64,000 nt of DNA from Planctomycetota bacterium. GTDB lineage: Bacteria > Planctomycetota > UBA1135 > UBA2386. This document shows, piece after piece, positions 17,849 to 26,973 of the stretch. Location: assembly GCA_020638735.1 (NCBI GenBank), contig JACKHZ010000012.1:248001-312000 (forward strand), given 5' to 3'. The position numbers were made by a program, and so were the translations under genes. Position 1 is the first letter of the stretch. Every line of letters begins with the position of its first letter. The notes under the pieces were generated by a model. The model was not told the origin of the DNA. It did no database searches and saw nothing but the letters and a program-made list of their open reading frames with translations.

Positions 17849-18553
17849 TCAACCCTGCAGCATCGCCAGTACCCGACGGCACTCGTCGTCCAGCGTCGCC
17901 GGAGAAGCCCCGGTGCGGGTGGCGACGACGTCCCGCAGGGAGGCGCGGAAGTCCCGGCGGGCCCGGCGGTAGGCGTTGTGCACCCGGTCCACGTCGGCGA
18001 TGCCCAGCCGCTCGGCGATCGCGCGGATCGGCAGACCTTCCTGGTGGCGCAGCGCGAGGATGCGGAAGCGGGTCCGGAAGCCCTCGTCACCATCGGCTGC
18101 CGCGCGCTCGTGCCGCTCGGCCGCCTCCCGCAGGATCGCGCGGGCCCAGCCCCGGTCGAAGGCGCGTGACTGGGCCTCGGCCGCCGCGGGCAGACCATCG
18201 AGTTGGACGCTGTGGTCGACGGTGCGCCTGGCCGCCAGCGCGGCGCGCTCTTCGACGCGGCGCGCCACGTTCCGGACGACCCCGAACAGCAGCGCGCGGA
18301 AGTCGCCCTGCGCCTGCTGCGCCCGGTGCAGCACGCCGCCGGGCTTCAAGCACTCGACGAACACCTCCTGCTGGGCGTCGTCGATGTCGTCGCGTCGCGG
18401 TGTCCCGCCCCAACGGTGCTGCAGGTAGGCCCGGATCGGTGCCGCGTAGTGCCGGGCGAACTGGCCGCGGGCTGCCGCATCGCCCGCCGCCGCGGTGCGC
18501 ACCAGCGTCCAGCACGTCGCGTGTTCGGGAGTGCTGGGCGGAGGCTCGGTCAT
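17849..18553 (-). CDS. ECF RNA polymerase sigma factor paired with a kinase
   Basis: The protein has 234 residues from the ATG at 18553 (MTEPPPSTPEH); an earlier in-frame ATG would add an unlikely extension. Region 2 shows RRDDIDDAQQEVFVECL and FRALLFGVVRNVARR. Region 4 shows FRILALRHQEGLPIRAIAERLGIADVDRVHNAYRRARRDF, a helix-turn-helix. There is no anti-sigma gene next to it; instead the kinase gene follows on the same strand. This matches kinase-linked ECF groups of Planctomycetota, in which phosphorylation is thought to set activity. Confidence 0.88.
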   Translation of the reverse strand: MTEPPPSTPEHATCWTLVRTAAAGDAAARGQFARHYAAPIRAYLQHRWGGTPRRDDIDDAQQEVFVECLKPGGVLHRAQQAQGDFRALLFGVVRNVARRVEERAALAARRTVDHSVQLDGLPAAAEAQSRAFDRGWARAILREAAERHERAAADGDEGFRTRFRILALRHQEGLPIRAIAERLGIADVDRVHNAYRRARRDFRASLRDVVATRTGASPATLDDECRRVLAMLQG

Positions 18554-18821
18554 GGGTGGGGCGCGGGTGACGGGCAAGCTACCACACGGGTTCCGACCGG
18601 TCGCCCCCGCTGCGCATCGACCGCTCCGATGCAGCGACAGGTGATGGGGCAGCAAGAGGAGGCCTCCCGCGTCCAGGCGGCGCTCGACGAGCGCTTCTGG
18701 CGCCGCCGATCCCGCTCTCGCACGACGTCCGTTCTCGCTGCTGGTGGCGCTGGTCCCGAGCCGGTCGGAAGGCCAGGGAATCGGCCCCCCGGGGCGCCAG
18801 TCTGCCGCCTACGCTGTGGCG

Positions 18822-19685
18822 ATGATGGTCCGCCTCGAGGTGTGCTTCGTCGTCGCCCTGGTCGTCGCCGCCGCGTGCAGCGTCGGCCCGCACGTCGCGC
18901 CGGCGGTCGAGATCGGCACCTTCAACATCCGCTACGACAACCCGGGCGACGGCGACAACGCCTGGCCGCGTCGCCGGGCGATGGTCGCCGACGTGCTGCG
19001 CGAAGGTGACCTCTGGGGGCTGCAGGAGGTGCTGCCACAGCAGGTCGCGGCGCTGCGCGAGGACCTGCCGGAGTTCGGCATGGTGGTGCGTTCGCGCGAC
19101 CGCGACCCGCACAAGGGTGAGGCGTGCCCGATCCTGTTCCGCACGGCGCGCTGGTCGCTCGACGAACTGGACCACGGCACCTTCTGGCTGGCGGAGACGC
19201 CGGACACGGCGGGCTCGCAGTCGTGGGACGCCGCGCTGCCGCGCATCGCGACCTACGCGCGGCTGATCGACGCGTCGAACGGTCGCGGGCTCTACGTGTT
19301 CAACGTGCACCTCGACCATCGCGGTCCGCGCGCGCGCCTCGAGTCGTGCAAGCTGCTCGCCCGGCGCATCGCCGCGCGGCAGCAGCCCGATCCGGTGGTG
19401 GTGCTCGGCGACTTCAACGCCGGCCCGACCAGCCCGCCGCTGCGCGCGCTGCTCGCCGACGCGACGATCGGCGTCGTCGACGCCTGGCGCAGCGCGCACC
19501 CGCACGCCGAGGAACGCGGCACCTTCAGCGGCTGGGGGGAGTCGCTCGGCGAACGGCGCATCGACCACGTGCTGCCCGGGCCCGGGTTGGTCGTGGCGGC
19601 GTGCGAGATCGACGAGCGCCGGCCGAACGGTCGTTGGCCGAGCGACCATGCGCCGGTGCGGGCGATGCTGCGGTTCGGAGAATGA
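18822..19685 (+). CDS. Endonuclease/exonuclease/phosphatase family lipoprotein
   Basis: The protein has 287 residues from the ATG at 18822, with TACGCT 6 nt upstream supporting this start over one at 18744. A signal peptide ends in VVAAAC, a likely lipobox with Cys19. The EEP fold is clear: IGTFNIRYDN, WGLQEV (catalytic Glu), NVHLDH, VVLGDFNA and RWPSDHAPV with the final His. Members hydrolyse phosphodiesters (nucleic acid, phospholipid head groups, inositol phosphates); which one cannot be told. The 268 bases between it and the divergent sigma gene contain no gene I can support. Confidence 0.85.
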   Translation: MMVRLEVCFVVALVVAAACSVGPHVAPAVEIGTFNIRYDNPGDGDNAWPRRRAMVADVLREGDLWGLQEVLPQQVAALREDLPEFGMVVRSRDRDPHKGEACPILFRTARWSLDELDHGTFWLAETPDTAGSQSWDAALPRIATYARLIDASNGRGLYVFNVHLDHRGPRARLESCKLLARRIAARQQPDPVVVLGDFNAGPTSPPLRALLADATIGVVDAWRSAHPHAEERGTFSGWGESLGERRIDHVLPGPGLVVAACEIDERRPNGRWPSDHAPVRAMLRFGE

Positions 19686-19752
19686 GGCCTGTGGTGGCCG
19701 CGTCCTGGGCGTGCTGACTATCGGAAGCAATTCGTAGTCAATACCTTACGTC

Positions 19753-19793
19753 TAGACTGGAAATATCGGACTAAGGCTCCGATATTTCAATGT
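19753..19793 (+). promoter_or_regulatory. -10 box and 11-bp palindrome at an ATPase gene start
   Basis: GAAATATCGGA (19760-19770) and TCCGATATTTC (19778-19788) form a perfect 11-bp inverted repeat with a 7-nt loop, ending 5 nt before the ATG at 19794. TAGACT (19753-19758) is a candidate -10 box placing the transcript start inside the left arm. The site is AT-rich in a 70% GC background. It could be an autorepressor operator, or a hairpin that covers the start codon in the mRNA. Confidence 0.6.
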
Positions 19794-20942
19794 ATGTCTC
19801 AGGAGTTGCCACGCCCCCGAGCTGCAACGGCGGTCGCTTATGCGTTGCGTCGCGCCCCCATCGTCGCGCTGCTCGGCGCCCGTCAGTCGGGCAAGACGAC
19901 GCTTGCGAGGTCGATGGGGCCGCAGGCCTTCTATGACCTCGAGAGCACGATCGACCGCGGCGCGTTGGCGGCTGCCGAGACCACGCTCGGCGAGCAACGT
20001 GGCCTGGTAGTGCTGGACGAGATCCAGACGATGCCCGAATTGCTGCCGATCCTGCGGGTGCTGGCCGACCGCAGCGAGACGCCGGCGCGCTTCCTCGTGC
20101 TCGGCAGCGCGTCGCCCGATCTGATGCGCGGTGCCGCCGAGTCGTTGGCTGGGCGGGTCGCCTTCGTGCACCTGGGCGGCTTCGGGGTCGACGTGGTCGG
20201 CGCCGCTTCGTGCACGCAGCTCTGGCACCGCGGGGGGTTGCCGCGTTCGTTCTTGGCGGCGGACGACTCGACCAGCTACGCGTGGCGGCAGGACTTCATC
20301 GAGACGTTCCTCAGTCGCGACGCGGCGCGCTTCGGCATCGGTCTATCGCCAGAGCTGCTGCGCCGCTTCTGGACCATGCTGGCGCACCGGCATGGCGCCA
20401 CGCTCAACGCGGCGGAGCTCGCCCGTGGCGTCGGCGTCGACCAGAAGACCGCCGCGAGGTATGTCGACGTGCTGGTCGGCACCTACCTCGTCCGGCGGTT
20501 GCCGCCGTGGTTCGTCAACACCGAGAAGCGTCTGGTCAAGGCGCCCAAGGTCTACTTGCGCGACAGCGGCGTGCTGCACGCGCTGCTCGGGTTGCGCAAC
20601 GGCAGCGAGGTGATGTCTCACCCGAGGTTCGGCACGTCCTGGGAAGGGCTGGCGATCGAGCAGGTGATCGCGGCGTTGGGCGCGGAGCGCGACGCGGCGT
20701 TCTGGGCGACGCATGCGGGCGCCGAGATCGATCTCGTCGTGCCGCGCGGCGGGCGCCTCTATGGCTTCGAGTGCAAGTTCTCCGACGCGCCGGACGTGAC
20801 GCGCTCGATGCGCATCGCCAAGGAAGAACTCGGGCTCGAGCGGATCTTCGTGATCTACCCCGGATCGCGCGAGTACGAGCTCGGGCCCGGGATCCGCGTG
20901 CTGCCGTTGGCGCAGGTGTTCGAACGGCTCACGGGCCTCTGA
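19794..20942 (+). CDS. AAA+ ATPase with DUF4143 C-terminal domain
   Basis: The protein has 382 residues. The N-terminal AAA domain has the Walker A LLGARQSGKTTLA near residue 25 and Walker B LVVLDEIQ near 70, then sensor-1-like FLVLGSAS. A winged-helix linker follows (AELARGVGVDQKTAARYVDVL), then the DUF4143 part with VYLRDSGVLHALLG, WEGLAIEQVI and the nuclease-like IDLVVPRGGRLYGFECKFS. The last motif resembles the D..E.K core of the restriction-endonuclease fold. These ATPases are widespread orphan genes of uncertain function. No partner gene is adjacent. Confidence 0.88.
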   Translation: MSQELPRPRAATAVAYALRRAPIVALLGARQSGKTTLARSMGPQAFYDLESTIDRGALAAAETTLGEQRGLVVLDEIQTMPELLPILRVLADRSETPARFLVLGSASPDLMRGAAESLAGRVAFVHLGGFGVDVVGAASCTQLWHRGGLPRSFLAADDSTSYAWRQDFIETFLSRDAARFGIGLSPELLRRFWTMLAHRHGATLNAAELARGVGVDQKTAARYVDVLVGTYLVRRLPPWFVNTEKRLVKAPKVYLRDSGVLHALLGLRNGSEVMSHPRFGTSWEGLAIEQVIAALGAERDAAFWATHAGAEIDLVVPRGGRLYGFECKFSDAPDVTRSMRIAKEELGLERIFVIYPGSREYELGPGIRVLPLAQVFERLTGL

Positions 20943-20993
20943 ACGGGTTCGCCGCCGCGTGTGTGACGTGCGGTCCGGGCGCGGGCGTCTGCC

Positions 20994-22439
20994 CTACTGC
21001 CCGCTCGGAACCCCGCCGCCGAGCGCCTTGTAGAGCGCGATCAGGTTGGTCGCGACCGCCGCGTCGCTGCTGGCGAGGTCGTCGTCGATGGTCGCGGCGA
21101 TGCGCTCCGAGTCGAGCACCGCCTGGAAGTCGCTGAGTCCTTCGCGGTACTGCGTCTGCGCCAGGTCGACCGCGCGGCGCGCTTCGGACGCGGCGCGCAC
21201 CAGCGCCTCGCGGCGGGTGCGCTCGCGGCCGAAGCGCGTGATCGCGTTCTCGGTCTCCTCGATCGCCAGCAGCACCGTCTGCTCGTAGGCGACCTGCGCC
21301 GCCTCGGCGTTGGCCTCGAGCGCCTCGATGCGGTGCTTGAGGCGGCCGCCGTCGAACAGGTTCCAGCGCAGCGACGGGCCGAAGTTCAGCAGGTCGCTGT
21401 CGCGGTCGAACAGCTTGTTGGCGCCGTTCGACGAGATGCCGATCTGGCCCGACAGGCGGAAGCTCGGGTAGCGGTCCGCCGACGCGACGCCGATGCGCGC
21501 GACCTCGGCGGCGAACTGCCGTTCGGCGCGCTGCACGTCGGGGCGGCGGCGCAGCAGATCGGCTGGCCCGCCGATCGCGACGCGTTCCGGCAGCTGCGGC
21601 AGCTGCATCGGCTCGCGCAGCGTCGCCGGGAGCTGGTCCGGCGTGCCGCCGAGCAGCACCGCGAGGCGGTTCCACGCCGTCACCGCCGCGGCCTCGAGCT
21701 GCGGCAGGCGCGAACGCGTGGTCTCGACGTTGGTCGCCGCCTGCGCGACGTCGCGTTCGACGACGAGGCCGGCCGTGAGCCGCGCCTTGACCAGGTCCAG
21801 CGTCTGCAGCTGCAGCGCCAGGTTCTCGTTGGCGATCGACAGACGACGCTGCGCGGCGCGCAGGTCGACGTAGGTGCGCGCGACCTCGGCGGCGACGCTC
21901 AGCGCGGCGGCGTGCAGGTCGTAGCCGCTGGCCATCAGGTCCGCGTCGGCGGCCTCGACCGAGCGGCGCACGCGGCCCCACAGGTCGAGTTCCCACGCCG
22001 CGTCGAAGCTGATGGTGTGGATGTCGGTGCGCGGGATGAACGCGCCGAACGGGGTGTTGCGGCTCGCCTTGCTGTTGGCGTAGTTGGCGTTGCCGTCGAG
22101 CGTCGGCAGGTAGCCTGCGTCGGCGACGCCGCTCTGTGCGCGCGCCCCGGCGAGGCGCGCGAGGCTCTGCCGGAGGTCGAGGTTCTGCTGCAGCGCGCGC
22201 TCGACCAGCTCGTCGAGCAGCGGATCGCCGAACTGCTGCCACCACGCGGCGTCGGCCGCGGTGCCGGCGAGCTCACCGTCGATCAGGCCTTCGCCGCGCT
22301 CGGCCGACCAGCTGGTCGGCAGCTCGAGCTGCGGCTGTTCGTAGTCGGGGCCGACGGTGCAGCTGGCGACGAACGCCAGCAGCAGCGCGGAGCGGGAGAA
22401 CGTCCGGCGCGGGGCCGGGAGTAGCGAGGGGGCGGACAT
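20994..22439 (-). CDS. Outer-membrane efflux lipoprotein (OprM/NodT family)
   Basis: This 481-residue TolC-like channel is the third component of a tripartite RND pump. It has a signal peptide with lipobox LLLAFVASC, then PDYEQPQLELPTSW, typical of NodT/OprM proteins. Two outer-membrane-efflux repeats follow, the second with RRPDVQRAERQ, a near-universal motif. It ends YKALGGG. Its ATG overlaps the stop of the RND permease gene by 1 nt (TGATG), so the genes are coupled. Confidence 0.93.
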   Translation of the reverse strand: MSAPSLLPAPRRTFSRSALLLAFVASCTVGPDYEQPQLELPTSWSAERGEGLIDGELAGTAADAAWWQQFGDPLLDELVERALQQNLDLRQSLARLAGARAQSGVADAGYLPTLDGNANYANSKASRNTPFGAFIPRTDIHTISFDAAWELDLWGRVRRSVEAADADLMASGYDLHAAALSVAAEVARTYVDLRAAQRRLSIANENLALQLQTLDLVKARLTAGLVVERDVAQAATNVETTRSRLPQLEAAAVTAWNRLAVLLGGTPDQLPATLREPMQLPQLPERVAIGGPADLLRRRPDVQRAERQFAAEVARIGVASADRYPSFRLSGQIGISSNGANKLFDRDSDLLNFGPSLRWNLFDGGRLKHRIEALEANAEAAQVAYEQTVLLAIEETENAITRFGRERTRREALVRAASEARRAVDLAQTQYREGLSDFQAVLDSERIAATIDDDLASSDAAVATNLIALYKALGGGVPSGQ

Positions 22440-25400
22440 CAGGCGAACTCCGGGGTGGCTGCGTCGTCGTTGCCCGCGTGCGCCGGCAGCTCCTCGGCGG
22501 CGTGCGACTTCGAGTGGTCGCGGGCGATCAGCAGGTAGAAGACCGGCACCACGATCAGCGTGAACACCGTGCCGAGGCCCATGCCGGCGACCAGCACCTT
22601 GCCGATGCTGTTGCGCGCTTCGGCGCCCGGACCGGTGACGAACACCAGCGGCAGGTGGCCGAAGATCGTCGCCGCCGTCGTCATCAGCACCGGCCGCAGG
22701 CGCGTCGCCGAGGCTTCGCGCAGCGCGTCGAACTTGGCCAGGCCGCGCTCCTGCAGCGTGTTGGCGAACTCGACGATCAGGATGCCGTTCTTGGCGATCA
22801 GCCCGACCAGCGTGATCAGGCCGACCTGCGAGTAGACGTTGATCGTCGTCCAGTCGACGTAGGTGAAGATCAGCGCACCGCTGATCGCCAGCGGCACCGA
22901 ACCGAGCAGCACGATCAACGGATCGCGGAAGCTGCGGAACTGCGCGGCCAGCACCAGATAGACGAGCAGGATCGCGAAGCCGAGCGTCGTCACCAGCGAC
23001 GAGCCCTCGTGGCGGATCTGCCGCGACTCGCCGGCATAGTCGATCGACACGTCCGGTCCGGCGACCGCGCGCGCCGCGTCCTCGAGCACGCGCAACCCTT
23101 CTTCCTTGGTCACACCAGGTGCGACGCCGCCGTAGATCTTGACGGCGTTGCGCTGCTGGAAGCGATTGAGCGTGCGCGGCGCGGCGAACGCCTCGATGGT
23201 CGTGAACGCCGAGACCGGGACCAGGTCGCCGCTCGGCGTCTTGATCTTGAGGTCGAGCAGCGGGCCGACCGTCGCGCGCTCGGCCTGGCCGATCTGCGGG
23301 ATGACCTTGTAGCTGCGGTCGAAGTAGTTGAAGCGGTTGACGTAGCCGCCGCCGAGCAGCGCGCCGAGCTCGCGGCCGACGCTCTGCAGGTCCATGCCGA
23401 GGTCGGCGACGCGTTCGCGGTCGATCTGCACCCGCGCTTCGGGGCGGTCGATCTTGAGGTTGGTGTCGACGAACTGGAACTTGCCGCTCTGGAAGCCCAT
23501 GCCGACCACGGCCATCGTCGTCTGCAGCAGGTCCTCGACCGGCTGCGAGCTCTGCAGCACCAGCTCGACGTCGAACTGGCCCGACGTCGGCAGCGGCGGG
23601 TCGAGGCGCGGATACGCCGTGACGCCCGGCACCTGCGAGACCATGCCGAACAGCTGGCCGTAGAGCTCCTTGGTCGAGCGCTCCCGCTCCTTCCAGTTCT
23701 TGGCGACCATGCCGCCGAAGCCGCCCCAGTTGGCGACCAGCGACCACATGAACTTCGCCTCGGGGATCTGCGTCACCTGTTCGACGGCCTGCTTGGAGGC
23801 CTCGTTGACCGCCTCGATGGTCGCGTCCGGCGCGACCTCGAAGAACATGCTGATGTGGCTCATGTCCTCGGTCGGCGCCAGCTCGCGGCGCGACTCCGAG
23901 TAGAGCGGCCACGCGGCGACTGCGACCAGCAGCGCCACCGCGGCGATCAGCCAGCGGATCTCGAGCGCCACGTCGAGCGAGCGCTCGTAGAGCTTGCGCA
24001 CGGTCGAGAACGCCGAGTCCACGATCCTGGTCAGCGCCGGCTGCTTGCCGTGCGGGCTGACCATCCACGCGCTCATGATCGGCGACAGCGTGATCGCGAC
24101 GACGCCGGACACCAGCACCGCGGCGGCGAGCGTGATCGCGAACTCGAGGAACAGCGCGCCGGTCAGGCCGCCCTGGAAGCCGATCGGCGCGTAGACCGCC
24201 GCCAACGTGATGGTCATCGCGATGATCGGGCCGACCAGCTCGCGCGCCGCCTCGGCGGCCGCCTGCAGCCGCGTCTTGCCCATGCGCACGTGCCGTTCGA
24301 CGTTCTCGACGACGACGATCGCGTCGTCGACGACCAGCCCGACCGACAGCACGATGGCGAGGATCGTCAGCAGGTTGAGCGAGAAGCCGCACGCGGCCAT
24401 CACCACCACGGCGCCGATCAGCGACACCGGCATCGCCACCAGCGGCACCAGCGCGGTGCGCAGCGAGCCGAGGAACAGGAAGACGATCAGGCCGACGATG
24501 GCGATCGTCTCGATCAACGTCTTGGAGATCTCCTTCAACGCGTCGCGCATGAAGACCGTGCCGTCGTAGGCCAGCTCCATGTCGAGGTCCTTCGGCAGCG
24601 TCGCCTTGACGGCCTCCATCTCGGCGACGAGCGCGGACTGCACGTCGATCTCGTTGGCGCCGACGAGCGGCCAGACGCCGAGGTAGACCGCCGGGTGCAC
24701 GTTGTACTTCGCCATCAGGTCGGCCTCTTCGGCGCCGAGCTCGACCTTGGCGACGTCGCTCATGCGCACGATCGCGCCGCCGCGGTCGGCGACGATCAGC
24801 TGTTCGAACTCCTCGACCGAGCGCAGGTCGGTGTCGGCGAGCAGGTTGACCTGCACCAGGTTGCCCTTGGTCTGGCCGACGGCCGCGAGGTAGTTGTTGC
24901 GCTGGATCGCCGCGTAGACGTCGCCGGGCGCGAGGTTGAACGCCGCGAGCTTGTCCGGGTCGATCCAGACGCGCATCGCGAACGGACGGCCCGCCTCGAC
25001 GGTGACGCGCTGCACGCCCTGGATCGTCGACAGCTGCGGCTGCACGTTGCGCACCAGGTAGTCGGTGATCTCGGCGAGGTCGCGGCCGTCGGAGGTGAAG
25101 CTCAGGTAGAACGACGCGTACGGCCGGTCGGCGCGCTGGATGTCGATCATCGGCGGCTCGGCCTCGCTGGGCAGCTCGCTGCGCACCTGCTGCAGGCGCG
25201 CGGTGACCTCGGCCAGCGCGCGCGTGGTGTCGTAGCCGAGCTCGAGCCGGATCGTCACCATGCTGACGCCCTGCCGGCTCTCCGACTCGACGTGGTCGAT
25301 GCCGCCGATGGCGGACACCGCGCGTTCGATCGGCGTGGTCAGGAAGCCGCGCACCGTCTCGGCGCTCGCGCCGGTGTAGACGGTGGTGATGATGACCGAA

Positions 25401-25531
25401 GCGCTGTCGAGCTTCGGATACTGCTGCACGGGCAGGCCGAACGCCAGGCGTCCGCCGACCAGGATCAGCGCCAGGTTGACGACCAGGGCCAGCACGGGGT
25501 GCCGGACGAACACATCGGTGATGGATCGCAT
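22439..25531 (-). CDS. RND efflux permease, HAE1 type
   Basis: The protein has 1030 residues, the usual length of AcrB-like pumps. It starts with an N-terminal helix (FVRHPVLALVVNLALILVGG) and has the permease motifs GLPVQQYP, ILAIVLSVGLVVDDAIVVVENVER (with the paired Asp of the proton relay) and, in the second half, VYLVLAAQFRSFRDPLI and GLITLVGLIAKNGILIVEFAN. It exports hydrophobic or amphiphilic compounds using the proton gradient. It lies between the adaptor gene (8 nt upstream) and the outer-membrane gene (1-nt overlap). Confidence 0.94.
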   Translation of the reverse strand: MRSITDVFVRHPVLALVVNLALILVGGRLAFGLPVQQYPKLDSASVIITTVYTGASAETVRGFLTTPIERAVSAIGGIDHVESESRQGVSMVTIRLELGYDTTRALAEVTARLQQVRSELPSEAEPPMIDIQRADRPYASFYLSFTSDGRDLAEITDYLVRNVQPQLSTIQGVQRVTVEAGRPFAMRVWIDPDKLAAFNLAPGDVYAAIQRNNYLAAVGQTKGNLVQVNLLADTDLRSVEEFEQLIVADRGGAIVRMSDVAKVELGAEEADLMAKYNVHPAVYLGVWPLVGANEIDVQSALVAEMEAVKATLPKDLDMELAYDGTVFMRDALKEISKTLIETIAIVGLIVFLFLGSLRTALVPLVAMPVSLIGAVVVMAACGFSLNLLTILAIVLSVGLVVDDAIVVVENVERHVRMGKTRLQAAAEAARELVGPIIAMTITLAAVYAPIGFQGGLTGALFLEFAITLAAAVLVSGVVAITLSPIMSAWMVSPHGKQPALTRIVDSAFSTVRKLYERSLDVALEIRWLIAAVALLVAVAAWPLYSESRRELAPTEDMSHISMFFEVAPDATIEAVNEASKQAVEQVTQIPEAKFMWSLVANWGGFGGMVAKNWKERERSTKELYGQLFGMVSQVPGVTAYPRLDPPLPTSGQFDVELVLQSSQPVEDLLQTTMAVVGMGFQSGKFQFVDTNLKIDRPEARVQIDRERVADLGMDLQSVGRELGALLGGGYVNRFNYFDRSYKVIPQIGQAERATVGPLLDLKIKTPSGDLVPVSAFTTIEAFAAPRTLNRFQQRNAVKIYGGVAPGVTKEEGLRVLEDAARAVAGPDVSIDYAGESRQIRHEGSSLVTTLGFAILLVYLVLAAQFRSFRDPLIVLLGSVPLAISGALIFTYVDWTTINVYSQVGLITLVGLIAKNGILIVEFANTLQERGLAKFDALREASATRLRPVLMTTAATIFGHLPLVFVTGPGAEARNSIGKVLVAGMGLGTVFTLIVVPVFYLLIARDHSKSHAAEELPAHAGNDDAATPEFA

Positions 25532-25539
25532 GACGTGCC

Positions 25540-26763
25540 TCAGTTGCCCTTGTGCTGTTCGTCGGCGACCTGCGCACCGTTGTCGGTGGAGGCTTCGCCG
25601 TGGGGTGCGGCCGCGGGCGCTGCGCCGTCGGCGCCGCCCTGACCCGGTGCGCCCGACAGCAGGATCAGCATGCCGGGATACTTGATCTTGAACGAACCCT
25701 CGGCGGCGACCTTCTCGCCGGCCTCGAGGCCGCTCTCGACGACGATCTCGTCGCCGATCGCGGTGCCGCTGACGACCGGACGCGGCATCGCGCGCCACTG
25801 GCCCTTCTGCTGCACCAGCGTCCAGACGCTGCTGCCGTCGGGGCCGCGGCGCAGCGCGCTGACCGGGATCAGCTTGACCTCGCGCTCGGGGGCCACCGGC
25901 ACCTTGACGCGCACCGACGCGCCCGGCGCCGGCAGCGGCTGGCCGTTCGGCAGCGCGTCGGCGCGCAGCTCGGCGCGGATCCACGTGTTGCGGGTGTTGG
26001 TGTCGACGCGCGCGTCGAGCGCGGTGACGGTCGCCTTGGTGGTCGGCACGCCGGGCGCGATGACGACGTCGATCGGCAGGCCGACCGACAGCGTGCGGGC
26101 GATGTCCTGCGTCACCGGGAAGTCGATGTGCACGGCGTCGTCGATGCCCTGCAGCGTCGTGATCTGCGTGCCGGGCTCGAGGTACTGGCCGAGGTGCAGG
26201 TCGACGAGGCCGACCCTGGCGCGGAACGGCGCGCGCAGGCGCTTCTGCTCGATGATCGCTTCGAGGCGGGAGACGTTGGCGACGGCCATGTCGCGCTGCG
26301 CGCGGGCGCGGTCGACGTCGGCGGCCGACGCGCCCTGCTGCTCGAGCGCGCGCTCCATGCGGCCGAGCATCGTCTCGGCGAGCCGCGACTCGGCCTCGAG
26401 CGCGGCCAGCTGCGCCTGCTCGACGGCGACGTCGAGCTCGACGAGCAGGTCGCCCTTCTCGACCAGCTTGCCGGTCGTCAGCTCGGCCGCGTGCACGGTG
26501 CCCGGCAGCTCGTTGCGCAGCGTGATCGAACGCAGCGCGCGCGCCGTGCCGATCGCGGTGGTGGTCTTGGTGTAGGGCGCGACGCGGACCTCGGCGCACT
26601 CGACGGTGGCCGAGAACTCCGGAGTCGCTTCGGCCGCGGCGGCGGCCGCGTGTTCCTGGCGCTGCTTGAGGAAGAACAGGCCGGCGGCGGTGCCGCCGAC
26701 GGCGACCAGCAGGCCGATCGCGGCGAGGGTCACGCCGAGCGGGGATGGGCGGGGTTCGGACAT
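25540..26763 (-). CDS. RND efflux periplasmic adaptor (membrane fusion protein)
   Basis: The 407-residue protein has an N-terminal anchor helix (VTLAAIGLLVAVGGTAAGLFFL). The HlyD/MFP order follows: a lipoyl half (GTVHAAELTTGKLVEKGDLLVELD), a helical hairpin rich in Glu and Arg (residues about 115-170), the second lipoyl half (RAPFRARVGLVDLHLGQYLEPG), a beta barrel and a C-terminal membrane-proximal domain. It is the first gene of the efflux operon. A palindrome resembling the tetR operator lies 28 nt upstream, so the TetR regulator probably represses it. Confidence 0.92.
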   Translation of the reverse strand: MSEPRPSPLGVTLAAIGLLVAVGGTAAGLFFLKQRQEHAAAAAAEATPEFSATVECAEVRVAPYTKTTTAIGTARALRSITLRNELPGTVHAAELTTGKLVEKGDLLVELDVAVEQAQLAALEAESRLAETMLGRMERALEQQGASAADVDRARAQRDMAVANVSRLEAIIEQKRLRAPFRARVGLVDLHLGQYLEPGTQITTLQGIDDAVHIDFPVTQDIARTLSVGLPIDVVIAPGVPTTKATVTALDARVDTNTRNTWIRAELRADALPNGQPLPAPGASVRVKVPVAPEREVKLIPVSALRRGPDGSSVWTLVQQKGQWRAMPRPVVSGTAIGDEIVVESGLEAGEKVAAEGSFKIKYPGMLILLSGAPGQGGADGAAPAAAPHGEASTDNGAQVADEQHKGN

Positions 26764-26790
26764 GGGTTCGTGGAGCAGGGTGGGGGCGCG

Positions 26791-26810
26791 TAGACCGGTC
26801 GTCTAGTCAA
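26791..26810 (-). promoter_or_regulatory. TetR-type operator and -35 box of the efflux operon
   Basis: TAGACCGGTCGTCTA (26791-26805) is an imperfect palindrome sharing TAGACCGGTC with the tetR promoter operator. On the minus strand TTGACT (26810-26805) overlaps it, giving a -35 box. No good -10 box at standard spacing is obvious. Repressor binding here would block polymerase. Confidence 0.65.
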
Positions 26811-26973
26811 CGATCGGCGAGATGCTGGATGGGCGAAGGTGGGTGTGCCTGGCAGTGCCAGCGGGCCGCGGCTGTCACGCCGGGCGGGGGTGATGTCGAT
26901 GGGCAGACGAACGGCGGGGTCGCCGTTCGACCGGGAAACTCGGCGGGGTGTGCGGCGAAGGGGCGGAGTTCGG

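Noticed and set aside
22136..25642. A 1168-codon plus-strand frame across the RND permease gene
   Set aside because: It is His/Arg/Asp-rich without any domain, as expected opposite a high-GC gene; the permease on the minus strand is clear.
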